From Gammaproteobacteria bacterium (GTDB lineage: Bacteria; Pseudomonadota; Gammaproteobacteria; Ga0077536), in NCBI GenBank assembly GCA_030639105.1, contig DAOWDI010000028.1:1-7320 (forward strand): a stretch of 7,320 bases of DNA. Reading direction: 5' to 3'. The notes beneath the pieces are model-generated. The model saw only the letters and a list, made by a program, of their open reading frames with translations. It was not told the origin of the DNA and made no database searches. Positions 1 to 5,955 of the stretch are shown in pieces (position 1 is the stretch's first letter; each line of letters begins with the position of its first letter). The translations under genes and the position numbers were made by a program.

Positions 1-255
1 GAAAGTGAGGATGTGATCATTGACTTTAATCATCCCATGGCAGGCCAGTCCCTTGTTTGTGAAGTGGAACTAATAGACATTAGGGAGGCAAGGTCAGAAG
101 AACTGGGTGGAAAGCATGCTCACGATGGCGGCTGTGGCTGTGGTCATGGTGGCCCTAGGTTGAGCCCGTATTTCTCCCCAGGCGTTACTTGCAGCAAAGG
201 AAGATCTAGGAACGACAGGCATGTGGAATTTGAAAAACTGAGGAATAAGGGCTAG
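1..255 (+). CDS. slyD: SlyD-like FKBP-type peptidyl-prolyl cis-trans isomerase, 3' end (5' truncated by window)
   Basis: Only the last 84 codons are present; the frame is open from base 1. SlyD proteins are cytoplasmic foldases that isomerise X-Pro bonds, act as chaperones and bind nickel and other metals through a His/Cys-rich tail. Seen here: the end of the FKBP fold with DFNHPMAGQSL (fragment residues 8-18) and IREARSEEL (27-35), both close to the SlyD consensus, followed by a metal-binding-type tail with H39, H41, C45, C47 and H49. After that come 33 residues (52-84) that resemble no SlyD tail I know and could be read-through past a lost stop. All seven Arg codons are AGG or AGA, whereas the genes downstream use CGN almost exclusively. 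The TAG at 253-255 lies 2 nt before the next ATG, so transcription may continue into the downstream genes. FkpB (SlpA) is a less likely alternative because it lacks the His/Cys tail. Confidence 0.82.
   Translation, partial: ESEDVIIDFNHPMAGQSLVCEVELIDIREARSEELGGKHAHDGGCGCGHGGPRLSPYFSPGVTCSKGRSRNDRHVEFEKLRNKG
247..251 (+). promoter_or_regulatory. Ribosome binding site for the M50-HlyD gene
   Basis: AAGGG lies 6 nt before the ATG at 258 and inside the last codons of the SlyD-like gene. It is a moderate Shine-Dalgarno match and supports the ATG at 258. Initiation here could be coupled to termination at 253-255. Confidence 0.5.
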
Positions 256-257
256 AA

Positions 258-2405
258 ATGTCTGAATCGATCTTCAGTCCGTCCTGGTACCGTGTTGCGG
301 AGTTGACGCCGCGCCTGCGCGCGCACGTGCAGATCAGCCGTCACCACTATCGCGGCCAGCTGTGGTACGTCCTGCAGGATTCATCGACCGCGCGTTATCA
401 CCGCTTCACGCCGGCGGCATACTTCATCATCGGCCTGATGGACGGCCGCCGCAAGCTCAACGATATTTGGAATGCAACAAATACGGAATTCGGTGACGAC
501 GCGCCAACCCAGGATGAAATCATTCGACTGCTCGGTCAACTCCATGCGAGCGACGTCCTGCAATGCGACGTGCCGCCTGATAGCCAGGAGGTGTTCCGTC
601 GCTACGAGCGCGACCAATTGACGAAGATTAAGCGGCATTTGATCAGCCCGCTCTCAATCCGGATCCCGCTGTTCGATCCCGAACGACTGCTCGGCCGGTT
701 CGCACCGATGCTGCGGCCACTGTTCAGCTGGGTTGGATTGTTCGTCTGGCTGCTCGTCGTCGGCACCGGCGTCGCATTGACCGTTTCTAACTGGACGGAC
801 CTTACTCATAACATTTCCGATCGGGTTCTCAATACACACAATCTGCTGCTCATGTGGCTCGTGTTTCCCTTTATCAAGGTTCTACACGAGTTGGGACATG
901 CTTTTGCCACCAAGCGTTGGGGCGGCGAGGTCCATGAAACGGGGATCACGCTGCTGGTTTTGACACCGGTTCCATATGTCGATGCATCCGCGTCTTCGGC
1001 CTTCCCGGACAAACATAAACGCATCTTCGTGAGCGCCGCCGGCATGATGGTCGAGCTGTTTATTGCAGCGCTGGCCTTGTTCGTTTGGCTGAACATTGAG
1101 AATGGCGCGGTCAGTGCGGTGATGTTCAACATTATGCTCATCGGCGGGTTGTCGACGTTGTTCTTCAACGCAAATCCGTTGTTGCGCTTCGACGGCTACT
1201 ACATCCTGGCCGATGCGATCGAGATACCAAATCTCGGCGGCCGCGCGCAGAAATATCTCGGCTATTTATTCCAGCGCTACGTGTTTGGGGTCGATGCGGC
1301 CGAATCACCGGTTACCGCTGCGGGCGAGCGCGGCTGGTTCATTTTCTATGGCGTCGCCGCGTTCATCTACCGCTTCTTCATCACATTCTTCATCGTGTTG
1401 TTCGTCGCGAGCAAGTTTTTCGTTATAGGTATCTTGCTTGCCGAATGGGCGGTGATCACCCAGGTGATCATACCAATCGGCAAGCAGATAGGTTTTTTGT
1501 TCCTGAGCCCGAAGATCAGGCGCCAGCGATTTCGCGCGTTGGGGTTGACCGCGATCGCGCTAACGGCGGGCATGGTCACAGTATTCTACTTGCCGGCGCC
1601 GTTCTGGACCCGGGCCGAAGGCGTGGTGTGGCTGCCGGAGCAGGCACAGATCCGGGCCGGCAGCGACGGAACGGTAGAACGCTTGCTGGCTGCGCCGGAG
1701 CGTAAGATAAAACCCGGCGCGCCGCTCGTCGCGTTGAAAGATGCGTTCCTGGCGGCGGGCATCAGCGTGCTCGAAGGTCGCCTCGCGGAGCTCGACGCGC
1801 GCTACGATGCGGTCGTGACCGCCGATCGGGTGGAAGCGGAAATCATCGACGAAGAACGCGCCGGCGTTCGCGCGGAACTCGAACTCGAGCGCGCCAAGGC
1901 CGCCGAGCTCATTGTGCGCAGTCCGGTCGCGGGCGAATTCATCATCACCGAACCGCAGAATTTGCCAGGGCGGTTCGTACATAAAGGCGAATTGATTGGT
2001 TATGTCGCGGCGCGGGCAGACGCCGGTGTACGGGTGGTCGTCTCGCAATCTGACATCCTCTTGATCCGGCAGCACACGCTCGGGGTTGAAGTCAAGCTCG
2101 CGAGTCGTCCGCGGCACACCATCGACGCAGTGATCGAACGTGAGGTGCCGGCCGCCAATTTCGTGCTGCCGAGTAAGGCATTGGGCGCGGCCGGTGGCGG
2201 CCGTATCGCCGTCGATCCGAGTGACGAGCAGGGAACGAAGGCGCTGGAAAAGGTCTTTCAGCTCGACCTCGCCCTGCTCGACGAGGTCCCGGGGGCGTAT
2301 TTTGGCGAGCGCGTCTATGTCCGCTTTGCCCACGGCGACATGCCGCTTGGCAAACAATGGTACTGGATGGGCCGCCAACTATTCCTGAGGCACTTCGGTG
2401 TATAG
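258..2405 (+). CDS. M50 (site-2 protease-type) zinc metallopeptidase fused to a PqqD-like N-terminus and a HlyD-type periplasmic adaptor
   Basis: A 715-residue inner-membrane protein. Residues about 30-105 look like a PqqD-type winged helix, a fold that binds peptides in other systems. Hydrophobic segments lie near 157-176, 194-214, 258-279, 283-302, 358-384, 386-406 and 428-446. The metalloprotease signature is complete: HELGH at 210-214 gives two zinc ligands and the catalytic Glu, and NPLLRFDG at 306-313 supplies Asp312 as the expected third ligand. After the last membrane segment, residues 452-500 and 553-585 form a split lipoyl/barrel-sandwich domain (GTVERL, VRSPVAGEF) around a short helical hairpin (about 503-550), followed by a beta-barrel region to the end. 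This is adaptor architecture. Proteins of this kind are usually annotated as peptide zinc metalloprotease or HlyD-family. Intramembrane cleavage or guidance of an exported substrate is inferred; the substrate is unknown. The next gene overlaps its last 8 nt. Confidence 0.9.
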   Translation: MSESIFSPSWYRVAELTPRLRAHVQISRHHYRGQLWYVLQDSSTARYHRFTPAAYFIIGLMDGRRKLNDIWNATNTEFGDDAPTQDEIIRLLGQLHASDVLQCDVPPDSQEVFRRYERDQLTKIKRHLISPLSIRIPLFDPERLLGRFAPMLRPLFSWVGLFVWLLVVGTGVALTVSNWTDLTHNISDRVLNTHNLLLMWLVFPFIKVLHELGHAFATKRWGGEVHETGITLLVLTPVPYVDASASSAFPDKHKRIFVSAAGMMVELFIAALALFVWLNIENGAVSAVMFNIMLIGGLSTLFFNANPLLRFDGYYILADAIEIPNLGGRAQKYLGYLFQRYVFGVDAAESPVTAAGERGWFIFYGVAAFIYRFFITFFIVLFVASKFFVIGILLAEWAVITQVIIPIGKQIGFLFLSPKIRRQRFRALGLTAIALTAGMVTVFYLPAPFWTRAEGVVWLPEQAQIRAGSDGTVERLLAAPERKIKPGAPLVALKDAFLAAGISVLEGRLAELDARYDAVVTADRVEAEIIDEERAGVRAELELERAKAAELIVRSPVAGEFIITEPQNLPGRFVHKGELIGYVAARADAGVRVVVSQSDILLIRQHTLGVEVKLASRPRHTIDAVIEREVPAANFVLPSKALGAAGGGRIAVDPSDEQGTKALEKVFQLDLALLDEVPGAYFGERVYVRFAHGDMPLGKQWYWMGRQLFLRHFGV
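2387..2390 (+). promoter_or_regulatory. Ribosome binding site deciding the GTG start of the SecA-like gene
   Basis: GAGG lies 7 nt before GTG 2398, inside the 3' end of the M50-HlyD gene. It selects a GTG start that overlaps the upstream stop by 8 nt, an arrangement typical of translational coupling. Confidence 0.65.
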
Positions 2406-4389
2406 CGTCTCATTACGCCCCGGCATCGCACTCGGTCGCTACCCCGAGCGGCACGATCGGCGTCCCGGCTGGTTGGAGCACACCGCGACCGCTCTTGCTT
2501 CGCGGCTGACCCGCCGGCGCCGCTCACGCAGCGCCTATTTCAACGAGGTCTGTTCGCTGATCCAGCAGTACCGTCCTGAACTGGTCGACACCAGCGAAAC
2601 GGATCTCAATCGTGCGGTCGAGAACGCGCGCGCGCGCCTTCTGAGCGAGCGACACACCGATGACCTGATCGCGAACGCATTTGCAATCATCCGCGAGAAA
2701 TCCGGGCGTACCCTCGGTATGCGTCACTTCGACTGCCAGCTTATCGGCGGTTGGGTGATCTTCCACGGCATGTTAGCGGAGATGCATACCGGCGAAGGCA
2801 AGACCCTCACCGCGGCATTGCCCGCGGCAACGGCGGCGCTCGCGGGGATCCCGGTGCACGTAGTTACAGTCAATGATTATCTCGCCGAGCGCGACGCGGA
2901 AATAATGCGGCCATTGTACGAATCGCTGGGGCTTACCGTCGGCATTATCGCCGAGAGCAGCAAGCCTGCCGAGCGTCAGGCGGCATACGGATGCAACATT
3001 ACTTATTGCACAAACAAGCAGCTCGCATTCGATTATCTCAAGGATCGCCTGGTACTGGGACGCAGTAGCGGGCGCATCCAGCTGGAGGTCGATCGCCTGG
3101 ACCGGCAGCGAGCCCGCCATGGCGAACTGCTCCTGCGCGGGCTGTGCTTTGCGATCGTCGACGAGGCCGACAGCGTGCTGATCGACGAGGCGCGCACACC
3201 GCTGATATTGTCGCGTCCCGCCGACAGCAAAGAGGAGACGCAGATATTTGGCGATAGTCTCTTGCTCGCCGCGCAAATGCGCCCGGGCAAAGATTTTCTG
3301 ATCGATACGCGTGAGCGTACGATCACTCTCACCGACGGCGGAGAAGAACGTCTCGGCCATCTTGCCGAGCCGCTCGGCGGGATCTGGTGCGCGCAGCGGC
3401 GACGGCGTGAGCTGATCGTGCAGGCACTCACCGCGCAGTACCTGTTTTGCCGTGACAAGCATTACCTGGTGCGCGACGATAAAGTGCAAATTATCGACGA
3501 GTACACCGGGCGCGTCATGCCGGATCGCTCATGGGAACGTGGGCTGCATCAGATGGTGCAGGCGAAGGAAGGCGTGGAAATTTCCGCGCGCAACGAAACC
3601 CTCGCCAAGATCAGCTACCAGCGTTTCTTCCGTCGCTATCTGCGCCTCGGCGGCATGTCCGGCACCGCGCACGAGGTCGCCGGCGAACTGAGTTCGGTCT
3701 ACGGTCTGAATGTCGTCAGTATCCCGACCAATCGACCATCGCAACGCCGCGTGCTGCCCGATCAGGTTTATGCCACGCGCGACGAAAAATGGCAGGCCGT
3801 GATCGCCGAAGTCCGTAACCGACAGGCCAACGGTCAACCGGTGCTGGTGGGCACGCGCACGGTCGAGGAATCAGAGTATCTCGGTACCCTCCTCAAAAAC
3901 GCCGGGCTCAAGCACGACGTGTTAAACGCGCGCCAGGACCACCGCGAAGCCGCCATCGTGGCGCGTGCCGGTGAGTCGGGTCGCATTACCGTAGCGACGA
4001 ACATTGCCGGGCGTGGTACCGACATCGCACTCGGGCCGGGCGTTTGTGAGCAAGGTGGCTTGCATGTCATTGTCACCGAGCGCCACGAAGCCGGCCGTAT
4101 CGACCGCCAGCTGATTGGACGCGCGGCGCGGCAGGGCGACCCCGGCAGTGCCGTGTCGATCCTGTCGATCGAAGACGAACTCGTGGCGATGTATTACCCG
4201 AATGCGCTGTATTGGTCCATCGACCGGGCAACCGCGCGCGGCAACCCGCTGCCGCGCTGGGCCGGCGCCATACCAACCCGAATTACCCAACGCTTGCTCG
4301 AACGACGCCACGCTCAAATACGGGCCGAACTGTTCAAGCTTGATCAGCAACTCTCCGACCAAATGGCTTTCGCCGGCCGGCCGGAGTAG
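2398..4389 (+). CDS. SecA-family preprotein translocase ATPase, short paralogue lacking most of the C-terminal third
   Basis: A 663-residue SecA homologue; housekeeping SecA is about 900. SecA drives preproteins through SecYEG by ATP hydrolysis. NBD1: FDCQLIGG (111-118), Walker A MHTGEGKT (129-136) and a Walker B/DEAD-type VDEADSVLIDEARTPLI (254-270). A preprotein-cross-linking domain follows at about 273-365, then DEYTGR (367-372) and GLHQMVQAKEGV (382-393). NBD2 holds GGMSGTAHE (418-426), ATNIAGRGTDIALG (533-546) and QLIGRAARQGD (571-581), so the ATPase core appears intact. The protein then stops after one helix resembling the beginning of the helical scaffold. Most of that scaffold, the helical wing and the zinc-binding SecB/lipid tail are missing. 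Residues 219-250 form a charged insertion before the DEAD motif, longer than in E. coli SecA as I recall it. The N-terminal 45 residues are very Arg-rich. It is probably a cargo-dedicated SecA-like motor, given the neighbours. Confidence 0.93.
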   Translation: MYSVSLRPGIALGRYPERHDRRPGWLEHTATALASRLTRRRRSRSAYFNEVCSLIQQYRPELVDTSETDLNRAVENARARLLSERHTDDLIANAFAIIREKSGRTLGMRHFDCQLIGGWVIFHGMLAEMHTGEGKTLTAALPAATAALAGIPVHVVTVNDYLAERDAEIMRPLYESLGLTVGIIAESSKPAERQAAYGCNITYCTNKQLAFDYLKDRLVLGRSSGRIQLEVDRLDRQRARHGELLLRGLCFAIVDEADSVLIDEARTPLILSRPADSKEETQIFGDSLLLAAQMRPGKDFLIDTRERTITLTDGGEERLGHLAEPLGGIWCAQRRRRELIVQALTAQYLFCRDKHYLVRDDKVQIIDEYTGRVMPDRSWERGLHQMVQAKEGVEISARNETLAKISYQRFFRRYLRLGGMSGTAHEVAGELSSVYGLNVVSIPTNRPSQRRVLPDQVYATRDEKWQAVIAEVRNRQANGQPVLVGTRTVEESEYLGTLLKNAGLKHDVLNARQDHREAAIVARAGESGRITVATNIAGRGTDIALGPGVCEQGGLHVIVTERHEAGRIDRQLIGRAARQGDPGSAVSILSIEDELVAMYYPNALYWSIDRATARGNPLPRWAGAIPTRITQRLLERRHAQIRAELFKLDQQLSDQMAFAGRPE

Positions 4390-4422
4390 GACAGAAATCG
4401 CTCATGAAACGAATGCAGCTGC

Positions 4423-4426
4423 GAGG
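4423..4426 (+). promoter_or_regulatory. Ribosome binding site favouring ATG 4434 for the adaptor gene
   Basis: GAGG lies 7 nt before ATG 4434, the same motif and spacing as at the SecA-like gene. The alternative ATG at 4404 has only AGGA at 4388-4391, 12 nt away. This is the reason for choosing the shorter protein. Confidence 0.55.
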
Positions 4427-4433
4427 CTCACAC

Positions 4434-5912
4434 ATGATTTTGAAACCACAACGAGGCTGGATCCGACCGGTATTGGCCGTCGCCGTGGTATGGAGCCAAG
4501 CGGCGGTTACCGCGGAGATCCCAGCGCTCGATTGCGTCATCGAACCCTACGAGGTCGTCGAGGTGAGCAGCGCGGCGGAGGGTGTGATCGAAACTATCCA
4601 CGTCGAACGCAACGACCTGGTCGAAAAAGATCAGGTTTTGGCGGAGCTGGAAGCGGATGTCGAAAAGGCCTCGCTCGCGTTCGCCCATCTCAATGCCTCG
4701 CTCGATACCGACATTAAGCTCAGGCGCGCGAGCTTCAAATTTGACGAGCGCAACAAGACACGGATCAACGAACTATACGTAAAGAAAGCCATTCCCCTGC
4801 ATCACAAGGATGAGGCGGACACTGATGAAGCGAAATCGCGCTGGCTGCTGACAAAAGCCAAGGACGACAAACGCCTCGCGGCGCTTGAACTCGCCCGTGC
4901 CCGGGCGGTCGTGAAGCGTAAGACCGTAGTAAGCCCAATTGCCGGCGTGGTCGCGGCGCGGCACAAATCCGCCGGTGAATACATCGAAGACCAGGCGATC
5001 CTGACCGTTATACAGCTGCATCCCTTGTGGGTGGAGGTGATCGTGCCGGTGGAACTCTTCGGTGCGATTGAGAACGGCATGAGTGCGGAGGTCTTTCCTG
5101 AACTCGCGAGCAGCGGCATGCACACGGCAACGGTAGTCTCGGTCGATCGGGTGATCGATGGTGCCAGCGGCACATTCGACGTACGGCTGGAACTGCCGAA
5201 CCCGGACTACAAGATCCCGAGCGGGTTGAAGTGCCGGGTGGAGTTCGGTGATCAACCGGTGACGCCGGCACTCGAAGTGGCAGAAATCCCGACGGCTCAA
5301 GAAGCGCCGGGATCAGCACCCGAGGTATCGAGCGCGTCGATCGACACCGGCGCGCCGCTGCCATTAGTGGATGATGCGATCGATGATCCGGCACCCGCCG
5401 CGGTCCTATGCAGCGCCATCGGTCCGCTGGCGAATGATGCACAGGCCGATCGGATCGCCGCAGCTATCGGCAAGCTTGCCTCGCGCATTACGCCAGCGCG
5501 GCAGGTCGAAACCATCATCGACAGCTACCTCATTGCCGCCCCCCTGCAAGCGACAGAGGCGGCTACCGCGCGTATACAGGAGCAGATCCGCGCGCACGGT
5601 ATTACGGACGCGGCGCTGATCGAGAAAGGTGAGTTTAAGGGGCAGATCTCGTTTGGCGTCTATAGCGGTAAACGCCTAGCGGAGCGCCGGCGCCGGGAGC
5701 TGCACAAGCTCGGCCTTCAGGTCGACTTGAAACCGCGTCTCAAACAAAAGCCGCGCATCTGGCTGGAAGTTGAAGCTGCCGAACCCGACCTGTCCGAGGT
5801 GCAGCTGCTGCAGGCGGTGGCCCGCATACACCCGGAGGTCGATCTCACCGTCGCGCCGTGCGGCTATCCAAGCGCCGCGGCCGGTGATGCCCTGGCCCTT
5901 GACGCACAGTGA
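4434..5912 (+). CDS. Periplasmic adaptor (HlyD/RND-type membrane-fusion protein) with C-terminal SPOR-like region
   Basis: 492 residues from ATG 4434; an in-frame ATG at 4404 would add ten. The N-terminus is a Sec signal peptide: basic residues to R11, hydrophobic core from about 12 to 20, and likely cleavage after AVTA at 27. The mature part follows adaptor order. The first lipoyl half is at about 42-72 (AAEGVIETIHV), an alpha-helical hairpin spans about 75-160, the second lipoyl half is at 164-193 (VVSPIAGVVAARH, 165-177), and a beta-barrel domain runs to about 272. Adaptors of this class link an inner-membrane transporter to an outer-membrane channel. A Pro/Ala/acidic linker (about 273-323) leads to a region with IGPLANDAQADRIA (329-342), GITDAALIEKGEFKGQISFG (389-408) and GLQVDLKPR (427-435), which matches the usual layout of SPOR domains; these bind denuded peptidoglycan. 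It lies 44 nt after the SecA-like gene. That it serves export of the next gene's product is inferred. Confidence 0.87.
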   Translation: MILKPQRGWIRPVLAVAVVWSQAAVTAEIPALDCVIEPYEVVEVSSAAEGVIETIHVERNDLVEKDQVLAELEADVEKASLAFAHLNASLDTDIKLRRASFKFDERNKTRINELYVKKAIPLHHKDEADTDEAKSRWLLTKAKDDKRLAALELARARAVVKRKTVVSPIAGVVAARHKSAGEYIEDQAILTVIQLHPLWVEVIVPVELFGAIENGMSAEVFPELASSGMHTATVVSVDRVIDGASGTFDVRLELPNPDYKIPSGLKCRVEFGDQPVTPALEVAEIPTAQEAPGSAPEVSSASIDTGAPLPLVDDAIDDPAPAAVLCSAIGPLANDAQADRIAAAIGKLASRITPARQVETIIDSYLIAAPLQATEAATARIQEQIRAHGITDAALIEKGEFKGQISFGVYSGKRLAERRRRELHKLGLQVDLKPRLKQKPRIWLEVEAAEPDLSEVQLLQAVARIHPEVDLTVAPCGYPSAAAGDALALDAQ

Positions 5913-5942
5913 ACCCCCAGTGCGTAAGGCGATGCAACTATC

Positions 5943-5950
5943 GAGGTGAT
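5943..5950 (+). promoter_or_regulatory. Strong Shine-Dalgarno sequence for the giant LEPR/DUF4347 protein
   Basis: GAGGTGAT is an eight-base perfect complement of the conserved 16S rRNA 3' tail. The GAGG core lies 9 nt before GTG 5956. An in-frame TGA at 5947-5949, inside this site, rules out any start further upstream. This is the strongest ribosome binding site in the window, consistent with high expression of a structural product. Confidence 0.75.
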
Positions 5951-5955
5951 CCCCG

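Noticed and set aside
160..257. Possible promoter before the operon
   Set aside because: TTGAGC and TTGAAA hexamers can be found, but neither has a convincing -10 box at 16-18 nt, so no promoter is claimed.
1451..1470. GGTGATCACC palindrome with a nearby partial copy, a possible operator
   Set aside because: It lies deep inside the M50-HlyD coding region and is explained by the codons for Val-Ile-Thr; no promoter is nearby.
1560..2378. Long minus-strand open frame (272 codons) opposite the adaptor part of the M50-HlyD gene
   Set aside because: The plus-strand protein here has clear domain structure. The antisense frame has no recognisable family and is typical of high-GC codon bias.
2773..3489. 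Minus-strand open frame of 238 codons opposite the SecA-like gene
   Set aside because: It is a shadow of a gene whose conserved ATPase motifs run through the whole stretch in the plus frame.
4373..4384. Perfect 12-base palindrome of CCGG units at the end of the SecA-like gene
   Set aside because: It lies in coding sequence, has no loop and is not followed by a T run, so it is not a Rho-independent terminator.
5913..5955. Terminator or separate promoter between the adaptor gene and the giant protein gene
   Set aside because: No stem with a T run and no -35/-10 pair is visible in these 43 nt; they hold the Shine-Dalgarno sequence and little else.
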